Positions 1-7,049 of a stretch of 18,090 nt of DNA are shown piece by piece. The DNA comes from Candidatus Curtissbacteria bacterium (GTDB taxonomy: Bacteria; Patescibacteriota; Microgenomatia; Curtissbacterales; GWA2-41-24): the NCBI GenBank assembly GCA_030688205.1, contig JAUYIQ010000092.1, positions 1-18,090 on the forward strand, in the 5' to 3' direction. The notes under the pieces were generated by a model, which had not been told where the DNA came from, did no database searches, and saw only the letters and a program-made list of their open reading frames with translations. A program made the position numbers and the translations under genes. The number at the start of each line of letters is the position of its first letter. Positions within the stretch are counted from its first letter, which is position 1.

Positions 1-588
1 TTTAAGATTTTCGCTTGTCCATGTTTCAAAATCTTGTCCAAGGGTTACCTTTTTTTTGATAAAAGGCACCAAATCCTGCCCAAAGATGACAATATTTGAA
101 CTTTGGGGCAATTTGAAATTTTCCTGGATTTCGTAAGTATCACTTGTTAAAGCAACTTGAGTAGTTCCATTGAAATTTATACTGTCTTTCTGAACAGTCA
201 GTCGTGTATAAATAGGTGAAATGTAACCAAGCTTCGCAGATGATGTGCCATCAAGAGTAAATTCAAATCCATTTAGGATATTTTGTTGAATGTTTGCAGA
301 TTGCAAAAATGACTCTGCAAGACTTCTTGCCGATTTTGACAATTGGAAATTTGCTTTAAATTTGTTTTCGGAACCTGATATTATGAGCTGACTTTGTGGT
401 TTAGGTTTAAGAAGAAAAACACTAAGAGCAATCAAAAAAACTGCTGGTATTAGCCAGATTAATTTTTTGGATTTAAAATCTTTTTCGAGGCCCGCGATTT
501 GGCCTTTTATCGAACCTGCCTTGCGGTCTTCTGGATCTTTGGTCGCCACGTGAGTGATCTCCTCTTGGTCCTGATGATTTTCCTTCAT
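1..588 (-). CDS. Membrane-anchored protein of unknown function, C-terminus beyond window
   Basis: A minus-strand frame is open from the left edge to about 588 with no stop over 196 codons. It is truncated at its C-terminus by the window edge. I chose ATG at 588-586 because GGAG lies 6 nt upstream. A GTG at 549, with GAGGAG 9 nt upstream, is an alternative. The N-terminus is hydrophilic (MKENHQDQEE...). It is followed by one strong hydrophobic segment at about residues 40-56 (LIWLIPAVFLIALSVFLL). A polar, beta-rich region after it contains many Ser, Thr and Asn. This fits an N-in signal anchor with an extracytoplasmic domain. The first ~39 codons lie inside the pnp 3' end in another frame, an overlap of about 116 bp, so the two genes are probably cotranscribed. 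I do not recognise the family. No lipobox or catalytic motif is visible. Confidence 0.75.
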   Translation of the reverse strand, partial: MKENHQDQEEITHVATKDPEDRKAGSIKGQIAGLEKDFKSKKLIWLIPAVFLIALSVFLLKPKPQSQLIISGSENKFKANFQLSKSARSLAESFLQSANIQQNILNGFEFTLDGTSSAKLGYISPIYTRLTVQKDSINFNGTTQVALTSDTYEIQENFKLPQSSNIVIFGQDLVPFIKKKVTLGQDFETWTSENLK

Positions 589-2695
589 TTTCGTCTCCGC
601 CGTCAAATCTCATTGAAAGATTAAGCCTACCCATATCGTCTACTTCGGAGACTTTTACTTTAACAATCTGATCCAACTTAACAATGTCTTCAACTTTTTC
701 GACATGATATGCTGCCATTTTGGAAATATGCACAAGGCCTTCTTTGCCGGGCAAAATTTCAACGAAAGCTCCAAACGGCATGATTCTTTTAACGGGACCT
801 TCGTACACTTCTCCCGGCTGCGGTTCTTTAACAATACCTTCTACCCATTCCGCAGCTTTTTGAGCGGCTTCAGGTTCTTTGGCAGAAATTGTTACAGTTC
901 CGTCATCTTCTATATCTACTGCTGCACCGGTTGAATCAATAATTTTATTGATTACTCTTCCGCCCGATCCGATAACTTCACCTATTTTTGAAGGATTAAT
1001 TTTGACTAGAATAACTGTTGGTGCATATTGAGAAATTTTTTCCCGGGACGCGGGTAGAGCTTTTGTCATCATATCCAGAATTGTAATTCTGGATGCTTTT
1101 GCTTTTTCTAGAGCTTCTGCTAAAACTTTTGGCGCGACACCATTTAGTTTGATATCCATTTGGATTGCGGTAATTCCTGTTTTTGTACCAGATACTTTGA
1201 AATCCATATCTCCCTGAGAATCTTCCTGGTAAGCAATGTCGGTTAACAAAACGTACTTAGATTTATCTGTTTTGTCGCATATAAGACCGATGGAAATACC
1301 TGCTACTGGTTCTTTTATTGGAACACCGGCATCCATCAGTGCGAGTGTTGATCCGCAAACTGAAGCTTGGGAAGTAGACCCTGCGGATGATAATACTTCT
1401 GAAACTATTCTTATGGTATAAGGGAACTCATCCTGGGAAGGAAGAACCGGTACAAGTGCTTTTTCTGCCAAAGCTCCATGTCCGATTTCTCTTCTACCCG
1501 GTGAGCCCATGCGTTTAACTTCCCCTGCTGAAAATGGAGGGAAGTTATAGTGATGCATGTATCTTCGTTTTTCTTCTCCGTCCATACCATCTATCAATTG
1601 TGCAAGAGAAGGAGAACCAAGAGTAGCTATTGAAAGTACTTGAGTTTCACCTCTTTGGAAAATTGTGGAACCGTGAGTTCTAGGAAGAACAGGGACTTTT
1701 ATGGAAATTGGTCTTATTTCGTCCGGTTTTCGGCCATCGATTCTGATTTTATTGATCAGAACATGCTTTCTCATGAAGTCTGTAACAACATCATCTAAAA
1801 TGTTTCCGAGGACTTTAGCGTCAAGTTTTGATTCTTCGCCTTCCTTGATGAATTCTTCTTTAAGTTTATCAAGCGATTCTCCAAACCATGCTTCATCTTG
1901 AGCTTTGCCGGGAGTTTCTAGATCCTTGATAATTGCGGCCTCAATATAATCCTTGACCATTTTTTCGTGGACTGGATCTGTTTTTTCTTGCTCATATTTT
2001 TGTTTTTCGCGACCAGATTCATTTGTGAAGTCCTCGATCAGCTTGATTATTTGCACACCTGATTTAACTGCAAATTCCAAAGCGTTTGCCATTGTCTTTT
2101 CGTCTACAATGTTTGCAGCTGCTTCGATCATGACGATCTCGTCTTTGGATGAAGCAACAACTAAGTCTAAATCTGAGAATTTCTTTTCTTCATCTGTTGG
2201 ATTAATAAAATAATCGCCATCTTTGTGGCCAACTCGAATTCCAGAGAGCGGACCATTCCATGGAATATCTGAAATGGAAAGAGCAGCTGATGCTGCAATT
2301 AGCGAAAGTACGTCTGGCTCATTTTCTCCGTCTACGGAAAGAACTGTAATTATTACCTGAACTTCTGCTTGATAATCTTTAGGGAAAAGCGGTCTTATCG
2401 CTCTATCTATTAGTCTGCCGGTTAAAACTGATTTTTCTGAAGGTCTACCTTCGCGTTTAATAAATCTGGAGGTTGAGATTTTACCGCCTGCATAAAGTCT
2501 TTCTTCGTAATCGACTGCGAGCGGGAAATAACCCATGTCCGGTGGGGCTTCTTGGGATACTGCGGTTGCTAAAACAACCGTGTCGCCATATTGCGCTAAA
2601 ACGGCGCCATTTGCGTGTCCGGCCAGTTCACCGGTTTCCAAAACAAGTTTTTTACCTGCAAGGTCTAATTCTTTGCGAACTACTTTTGATGACAT
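473..2695 (-). CDS. pnp: Polyribonucleotide nucleotidyltransferase (PNPase)
   Basis: Full-length 740-residue PNPase, the phosphorolytic 3'-5' exoribonuclease of RNA decay. Domains in order: RNase PH 1 (about 10-145), helical linker domain (about 150-310), catalytic RNase PH 2 (about 320-550), KH (about 552-620, GSGG loop at 576-579), S1 (about 638-705), and a basic Arg/Gly-rich tail (705-740) likely to contact RNA. Residues matching the E. coli metal and phosphate site are present: D492, D498 and K500 in EDSQGDMDFK. The Ser-rich phosphate loop is at about 436-442. The gene lies downstream of rpsO, the classical order, separated by about 200 bp holding a long hairpin. Its start has only a weak purine stretch upstream and no clear Shine-Dalgarno. 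The 3' end overlaps the start of the next gene. Confidence 0.98.
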   Translation of the reverse strand: MSSKVVRKELDLAGKKLVLETGELAGHANGAVLAQYGDTVVLATAVSQEAPPDMGYFPLAVDYEERLYAGGKISTSRFIKREGRPSEKSVLTGRLIDRAIRPLFPKDYQAEVQVIITVLSVDGENEPDVLSLIAASAALSISDIPWNGPLSGIRVGHKDGDYFINPTDEEKKFSDLDLVVASSKDEIVMIEAAANIVDEKTMANALEFAVKSGVQIIKLIEDFTNESGREKQKYEQEKTDPVHEKMVKDYIEAAIIKDLETPGKAQDEAWFGESLDKLKEEFIKEGEESKLDAKVLGNILDDVVTDFMRKHVLINKIRIDGRKPDEIRPISIKVPVLPRTHGSTIFQRGETQVLSIATLGSPSLAQLIDGMDGEEKRRYMHHYNFPPFSAGEVKRMGSPGRREIGHGALAEKALVPVLPSQDEFPYTIRIVSEVLSSAGSTSQASVCGSTLALMDAGVPIKEPVAGISIGLICDKTDKSKYVLLTDIAYQEDSQGDMDFKVSGTKTGITAIQMDIKLNGVAPKVLAEALEKAKASRITILDMMTKALPASREKISQYAPTVILVKINPSKIGEVIGSGGRVINKIIDSTGAAVDIEDDGTVTISAKEPEAAQKAAEWVEGIVKEPQPGEVYEGPVKRIMPFGAFVEILPGKEGLVHISKMAAYHVEKVEDIVKLDQIVKVKVSEVDDMGRLNLSMRFDGGDENEGKSSGPRGDHSRGDQRSRRPQGRFDKRPNRGPRKRF

Positions 2696-2819
2696 TATTA
2701 AATAACTTTCTTGAAGAGTTATGAGGAGTTAGAAATCGGATAGTGAGAATCAACTTAATGATTCGAACTACTCAACTTCCAACCCCCTTCCTCTATTCAA
2801 CTTATCCATTATAACCTAT

Positions 2820-2853
2820 ATCAGCCTCGTTTGCAATTCGCAAACGATCTGAT
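2820..2853 (-). promoter_or_regulatory. Imperfect 13-bp hairpin in the rpsO-pnp intergenic region
   Basis: TCGTTTGC (2827-2834) pairs perfectly with GCAAACGA (2840-2847) around a 5-nt loop. After a small internal loop (2 nt against 1), ATCAG (2820-2824) pairs with CTGAT (2849-2853). The transcript from rpsO would carry it about 45 nt after the rpsO stop. No U-tract follows on either strand, so it is not a canonical intrinsic terminator. In E. coli an rpsO-pnp hairpin is the RNase III site used for pnp autoregulation, and a similar role here is inference from position. Confidence 0.6.
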
Positions 2854-2897
2854 GTAATTTTCACTTCGTTCAAATTATAAGTTTTAATAGTAAGTGA

Positions 2898-3164
2898 TTA
2901 CTTTGGTAAACCCAGTTTGCCAATAATATCTTTATAGCGGTCGGGCGCTTTGCGCATTAAATAGTGGAGAAGTCTTCTACGATGGTTGATCATGGAAAGC
3001 AGACCTCGGCGTGAATGGTCGTCATGGCCATGACCTTTAAGATGGTCTCCAACGTTTGTGATTCTTTGCGAAAGAAGTGCAACCTGAACTTCGGGTGATC
3101 CTGTGTCACCAGCATGGGTTGCAAACTTGTCTATTACAGATTTTTTAGCATTTGCTGTTGCCAT
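2898..3164 (-). CDS. rpsO: 30S ribosomal protein S15
   Basis: 88 residues, the usual S15 length. The protein binds the central domain of 16S rRNA early in 30S assembly. The family signature is clear: GDTGSPEVQVALL at about 19-31, then HDDHSRRGLLSMINHRRRLLHYL at 47-69 (the conserved H-x-x-D-x-x-SRRGL and RR-x-LL-x-YL positions). It lies upstream of pnp, as in most bacteria. A candidate promoter at 3200-3229 would make rpsO-pnp-(membrane protein) a unit that can be transcribed separately from infB. No Shine-Dalgarno is visible before the ATG (only A-rich sequence). A TAGTAT hexamer 7 nt before the ATG could give an alternative leaderless transcript. Confidence 0.98.
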   Translation of the reverse strand: MATANAKKSVIDKFATHAGDTGSPEVQVALLSQRITNVGDHLKGHGHDDHSRRGLLSMINHRRRLLHYLMRKAPDRYKDIIGKLGLPK

Positions 3165-3199
3165 TTTTTAGATACTAGATCTTAGATAATAGAGGTTAA

Positions 3200-3229
3200 A
3201 TAATACAATAACTAAACATCCCTGGTCAA
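3200..3229 (-). promoter_or_regulatory. Candidate sigma70-type promoter for rpsO
   Basis: On the minus strand, TTGACC (3229-3224) and TATTAT (3205-3200) are 18 bp apart, each with one mismatch to consensus. The start site would be near 3193, giving a leader of about 29 nt. The -35 lies just after the stop codon of the preceding gene. Confidence 0.55.
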
Positions 3230-3232
3230 ATC

Positions 3233-4135
3233 TCATTCCTTGCTTTCGCCGAAGGATTTTGAGCCTTTGTAAATTTTGGGGGGCTTAAGCCAATCCGTAC
3301 TTTGTGATTCTTTCCCTGCTTCGACTTCTTCCATTGTTGGAACTGCCTCGAAAAAATTCTGGAAATTTTTAATGGGCTGCGGTGCGGGTGTACCTTTTTG
3401 CGCAAGGCTAGCTTTGCCTGCTCCAAATTTAAGAAGCCATGATGCGATTTCTAATGTTTGGGCACTGACTTGCGCTGGGGAAAAATTATCAGTTGATTTA
3501 GAAATAGCAGTATATAGATTAAAAGAAATATCCTCATCCAGAGGCAGAGCAAGATCCTGAAGCATTCTTGCTGCTACTTCACTGACACTGTTTGCCTGTG
3601 GGTCGATAAAACTTTCTTGAGCAAATTCTTGATTCAATTTGCCCTTATTTACAGTTATTATCCACGTTTCTGGACTAATTTGTTGTTCATGAGTAATTTT
3701 TTGCTGCAAAGCTTCTTTGCTATCAAAGCCAATCGCTATTATGAAATTTGCCGGTTGCGAGGAGAACTCAAGAGAAATTTGTTCCGGCTTAACACCAACT
3801 GAGCCGGGAAGAGGATGGATGATAAGCTTCAAATTATTACCATCGAGAAAATGTGTTACTTTATCGACCGTATCTATGGCGTTTTGGACTACTACAATAG
3901 GCGTTTTTTTATTTGTTGCTTTGCCGATTTTGTCTACACCGTAGATGCTTTGGGCATCACCGACTTTTGGTTCCTGCGCAACAACAAATGCGTTTTTGCC
4001 CAGTTTTACCAGAGAAAGATAAACTGCAAGACCAGCTGCCAAGCCGTCAAAGCCGGTTTCCTCTGCAACAGCAACAAGGATGTTTTCTGCCTTTGTTAAG
4101 TTATCCAGTGTTTTATCTTTAGCGTTTTCGTCCAT
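3233..4135 (-). CDS. DHH-superfamily (NrnA-like) protein with degenerate active site
   Basis: 300 residues. The fold resembles NrnA/RecJ-like DHH phosphoesterases. FDGLAAGLAVYLSLVKLGK (29-47) matches the first strand-helix unit, FIIAIGFDS (131-139) the second acidic strand, and FIDPQANSVSEVAARML (176-192) the conserved stretch after the DHH motif. ISKSTDNFSPAQVSAQTLEI (211-230) corresponds to the usual TDTG-x-F region. Metal ligands seem largely lost: the NPDGDA-type motif reads TGFDGLA, and where DHH is expected the sequence reads TVNKGKLNQ. The DHHA1-like C-terminus is short and replaced by a Pro/Lys-rich tail. The start ATG directly abuts the infB stop (TAAATG), so translation is probably coupled. 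In many bacteria nrnA sits in this infB-to-rpsO interval, which supports the assignment. It may be a non-catalytic nucleic-acid or nucleotide binder. Confidence 0.7.
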   Translation of the reverse strand: MDENAKDKTLDNLTKAENILVAVAEETGFDGLAAGLAVYLSLVKLGKNAFVVAQEPKVGDAQSIYGVDKIGKATNKKTPIVVVQNAIDTVDKVTHFLDGNNLKLIIHPLPGSVGVKPEQISLEFSSQPANFIIAIGFDSKEALQQKITHEQQISPETWIITVNKGKLNQEFAQESFIDPQANSVSEVAARMLQDLALPLDEDISFNLYTAISKSTDNFSPAQVSAQTLEIASWLLKFGAGKASLAQKGTPAPQPIKNFQNFFEAVPTMEEVEAGKESQSTDWLKPPKIYKGSKSFGESKE

Positions 4136-5581
4136 TTAGACTGAGGCAGGGCCGAAAGATTCTATGATATCGTTCTCTTGAAAGTCAAGTTGGGGCTCCA
4201 GGGAAATCCCGCAGTCCTGACCACTAGTTACGATTGGGAAATTTTTCTTGAATTTTTTGAGCGAAACTATCTTAGCTGAACCCACATTTTTTTCGCCTCT
4301 TATCAAGTTCACCTGATCTTGGACGTTTAGCTTACCATGAGTAACTTTTGCCCCGGCAATTTTTTTGCCTTCGATTTGAAAAGTAGCCATTATTTTTGCT
4401 TTGCCTGTGATTTTGGACTGAAGTTTAGCTTCTTCGAAACCAATAACAACATCCTCCATATCCTGCAGTAATTCATAAATTACATTGTAGGACCGGATAA
4501 TTACTCCTTCTCTTTCTGCTTGGTTTTTTATTGAATTTGGAACTTTTATGCCAAAGGCAATAATGGGGGCTTTGGCCGTTTTTGCAAAGGCTATGTCTGT
4601 ATTTGTTATTTCTCCTACGGAAGAGTCTAAGATAAGGGTGTTTTGAGGAAGATTTTCCAAAACAGCCTCAAGACTGCCGGCAACGTCTGCTTTAAGAATA
4701 ATTTTAAATTTGTTTTTTACGTTTTCGCTTTTTGCAATGATGTCTGCGTATGAAACCGGGCCTTTGTCTTCTTCTAATTTTTGGGCAATTGTATCTCTCA
4801 CAATACTTCCGACCTCTAAAGTTTTTTTGAACCCCAGAATTTCAACAGGTTTGCCGGGTTCTGCCTCTTTTACATTTTTACCCCCGTCGTCGATTAGAGC
4901 TTTGACTGTGATTGTTTCACCGTCTACATTAATTTTCTGACCGATTTTAAGAGTTCCGGTTTTAACTATGACAGTAACAATCGCTCCGCGGTTTTTATCG
5001 AGAAAAGATTCAACCACAACTGCTTCCAATGGGTCGTTGGGAAGAGAAGGAAGCGGGTTAAGTTGCCATACCAACTCGATAACTTCCAAAAGTTCGGCAA
5101 TTCCCTTGCCTTTTGGAGCAGCTATCTCGACAACCGGCACATCTCCCCCATAACTTTCGATAACAATTCCTGCTCCTTCCAGCGCTTTTTTTACTTTTTC
5201 GATGTTTACATCCGGAAGATCAGTCTTTGTTATAGCAACTATAGTTGGTTTTTGAGCTTTTTGAATGTGTTTAATTGCTTCTACGGTTTGAGGTTTAACG
5301 CTGTCGTTTGCGGCCACAACAAGAATAACAATGTCTGCGACCTCAGCTCCTCTGGAGCGCATTTTCTCGAAAGCTGCATGGCCAGGCGTATCAACAAAAG
5401 TAATGGGTTTTTCCTGATAGATTATCTGATAGGCTCCGATATGCTGGGTAATTCCGCCGTGTTCGCTGCCTGCAACATTAGTTTTTCTGATTGTGTCAAG
5501 AAGAGTGGTTTTACCGTGATCGATGTGTCCCATTATGGTCACGATCGGTGGTCTGTAAGATGTAGATGGTTTGTCGTTCAT
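4136..5581 (-). CDS. infB: Translation initiation factor IF-2, short form
   Basis: 481-residue IF-2, the GTPase that brings initiator tRNA to the 30S and promotes subunit joining. Visible: G1 GHIDHGKT (18-25), G2 GGITQHIGAY with the switch Thr (42-51), G3 DTPGH (64-68), beta-barrel domains II and III, and a C-terminal domain ending in LDFQENDIIESFG. Two variations stand out. The usual NKxD reads TKTD (118-121), and G5 reads AAPK rather than SAK-type (about 154-157). The long N-terminal region of E. coli IF-2 is absent. An in-frame stop lies 9 nt before the ATG, so the short N-terminus is not an annotation error. No Shine-Dalgarno precedes the start; instead GTTAA-CAA-TTAAC, a small dyad, abuts it. 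The gene is downstream of nusA and coupled to the NrnA-like gene. Confidence 0.97.
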   Translation of the reverse strand: MNDKPSTSYRPPIVTIMGHIDHGKTTLLDTIRKTNVAGSEHGGITQHIGAYQIIYQEKPITFVDTPGHAAFEKMRSRGAEVADIVILVVAANDSVKPQTVEAIKHIQKAQKPTIVAITKTDLPDVNIEKVKKALEGAGIVIESYGGDVPVVEIAAPKGKGIAELLEVIELVWQLNPLPSLPNDPLEAVVVESFLDKNRGAIVTVIVKTGTLKIGQKINVDGETITVKALIDDGGKNVKEAEPGKPVEILGFKKTLEVGSIVRDTIAQKLEEDKGPVSYADIIAKSENVKNKFKIILKADVAGSLEAVLENLPQNTLILDSSVGEITNTDIAFAKTAKAPIIAFGIKVPNSIKNQAEREGVIIRSYNVIYELLQDMEDVVIGFEEAKLQSKITGKAKIMATFQIEGKKIAGAKVTHGKLNVQDQVNLIRGEKNVGSAKIVSLKKFKKNFPIVTSGQDCGISLEPQLDFQENDIIESFGPASV

Positions 5582-5667
5582 TGTTAATTGTTAACGTGGC
5601 AAAACTTTTCATTTATACAGAGCCATGCGGTCCTCGTCCTTTGGACTGCGGGCCTAAAGCTTTGTCG

Positions 5668-6927
5668 CTATTGTTGTGTTTTTGACGTTTCGTCATTTTC
5701 TTCAGATCTCTCTTCTTGTACTTTAGCATCTTCCGGGTTGACAGGATCCAGATCAGGCTGAGGTTCAGTTGGTTTGCCATCAACTTCCGGTAACTCTTCC
5801 GGTTCGTCCGCGGGGGGTAGTCCTTTGGGCTCTTTGGGTGCCGGCAGCTCTTCCGGTTCGTCTTTTTTCGCTTTATCACCTTTTGCGCTTGTTTTTTCAG
5901 TCGTTCCTTTTTCTTCTGTCACGCCGAGGGCTTTTTTGGCCGCATCCTGAGCTTTTTTTTCTTTTTCTTCGACTTCTTTTGGTGTACCGCTTTTGCCCCG
6001 AATGTCTATTTTGTATCCTGTAAGTTTTGCTGCCAGCCTTACATTCTGACCTTCTTTGCCAATAGCAAGTGAGAGCTGGTCGTCCGGAACTGTAACTTCT
6101 GCTGTTTTTGCCTCTTCGTCTATTTTGACCGAAAGTTCTTTTGCCGGTGAAAGTGCAGCTTTAATAAATTCTGCCGGGTCTTCCTGATAAGCGATAACGT
6201 CTATTTTTTCATCGCCCAGTTCGTTCATGACGGCTTGAACCCTGACTCCTTTTTGGCCTACACAAGAACCAACTGGATCAACTCCGAGTTGCTTTGAAGC
6301 AACTGCTATTTTGGCTCTGGAGCCACCTTCTCTTGCAACTACTTTAACTTCAACGCTTCCGGATGAGATTTCCGGGACTTCCTGTTTGAAAAGGCCTTCC
6401 AAAAGACCACCGGAACTTCTTGACAGGATAATTTCTTCTCCCCGCGGGCCTTCTTTTATGCCAACTACATAAAACTTCAGCCTTTGATTAACAAAGTATT
6501 TTTCGTTGTGAGATTGTTCTTGTGGAGGCATGATTCCTTCGGCTTTACCAAGGTTTATGGTAATTACCGGACCGGAAATTCGCTGAACTACACCGGAAAC
6601 CAAAGATCCGATTTTAGATGAATATTCGGTCAAAATTGCGCTTTTTTCCGCTTCTCTGATTCTTTGAAGTATCACTTGTTTTGCAGTTTGAGCGGCAATA
6701 CGTCCGAAACCCGAAGGAGTGACATCTTTTTTTCCTTTGGAAAGCTTGACTTCACCGGAGTTGGAATCAAGGTCGACATTTATTCCTTCAGGGTCACCAT
6801 AATCCTTGCGGTAGGCTGCCAAAATAGCCTGTTTTATAGAGTCGATAACGACTTCAGGTTCGACTCCGCGTTCGGAGCAAACCTGATTTAGTGCGCTTGC
6901 AAATTCTGTTCTTGCTTGTATTGCCAT
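5668..6927 (-). CDS. nusA: Transcription termination/antitermination protein NusA
   Basis: 419 residues. It binds RNA polymerase and nascent RNA and modulates pausing, intrinsic termination and antitermination. Order: N-terminal RNAP-binding domain (1-104); S1 (about 106-172, SGVVQRISGPVITINLGKAEG); KH1 (about 175-240, with DPVGSCVGQKGVRVQAV); KH2 (about 245-311, with LSLAIGKEGQNVRLAAKLTG). A low-complexity Lys/Glu/Pro tail of about 108 residues (312-419) replaces the folded acidic repeats of E. coli NusA and may be disordered. It heads the infB cluster. It has a strong candidate promoter and an intrinsic-terminator-like hairpin in its leader (separate entries). No Shine-Dalgarno is present before the ATG. 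Confidence 0.97.
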   Translation of the reverse strand: MAIQARTEFASALNQVCSERGVEPEVVIDSIKQAILAAYRKDYGDPEGINVDLDSNSGEVKLSKGKKDVTPSGFGRIAAQTAKQVILQRIREAEKSAILTEYSSKIGSLVSGVVQRISGPVITINLGKAEGIMPPQEQSHNEKYFVNQRLKFYVVGIKEGPRGEEIILSRSSGGLLEGLFKQEVPEISSGSVEVKVVAREGGSRAKIAVASKQLGVDPVGSCVGQKGVRVQAVMNELGDEKIDVIAYQEDPAEFIKAALSPAKELSVKIDEEAKTAEVTVPDDQLSLAIGKEGQNVRLAAKLTGYKIDIRGKSGTPKEVEEKEKKAQDAAKKALGVTEEKGTTEKTSAKGDKAKKDEPEELPAPKEPKGLPPADEPEELPEVDGKPTEPQPDLDPVNPEDAKVQEERSEENDETSKTQQ

Positions 6928-6937
6928 GGTGGTTTTG

Positions 6938-6958
6938 AAAAAAGGCGCATACGCGCCT
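6938..6958 (-). terminator. Intrinsic-terminator-like hairpin in the nusA leader (possible attenuator)
   Basis: On the minus strand AGGCGC (6958-6953), a GTAT tetraloop, GCGCCT (6948-6943) and a run of six T (6943-6938, sharing its first T with the stem) form a compact GC-rich hairpin with a U-tract. It ends 11 nt before the nusA ATG. It lies downstream of the candidate promoter, so transcripts would have to read through it to reach nusA. The structure is visible directly; its regulatory role is inference. Confidence 0.65.
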
Positions 6959-6990
6959 CAACCTAAGAGTACCTAAAACTAGCCGCCCGA

Positions 6991-7019
6991 ATTCTAACAA
7001 AATATTTTGGGGTAGTCAA
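6991..7019 (-). promoter_or_regulatory. Candidate promoter for the nusA-infB cluster
   Basis: Minus strand TTGACT (7019-7014) and TAGAAT (6996-6991) are separated by 17 bp, with one mismatch each to the sigma70 consensus. The start site would be near 6984, about 57 nt before the nusA ATG, leaving room for the leader hairpin. Confidence 0.7.
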
Positions 7020-7036
7020 CTTAAATCGGTTATACT
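7007..7036 (+). promoter_or_regulatory. Weak candidate promoter for the glycosyltransferase
   Basis: TATACT (7031-7036) is a good -10, with TTGGGG (7007-7012) as a poor -35 at 18 bp. The start would be near 7043, about 7 nt before the ATG, and no Shine-Dalgarno is visible. It overlaps the divergent nusA promoter. Confidence 0.4.
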
Positions 7037-7049
7037 TATTCAGCTTGTA

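Noticed and set aside
5063..5587. 174-codon plus-strand open frame opposite infB
   Set aside because: It lies wholly antisense to a clear IF-2 gene and its translation is Ser/Phe/Cys-rich without family features: a shadow of codon bias.
5613..5879. 88-codon minus-strand frame overlapping the nusA tail
   Set aside because: It is the shifted frame of the low-complexity Lys/Pro/Glu tail, which gives a Lys/Arg-rich translation; it has no independent support.
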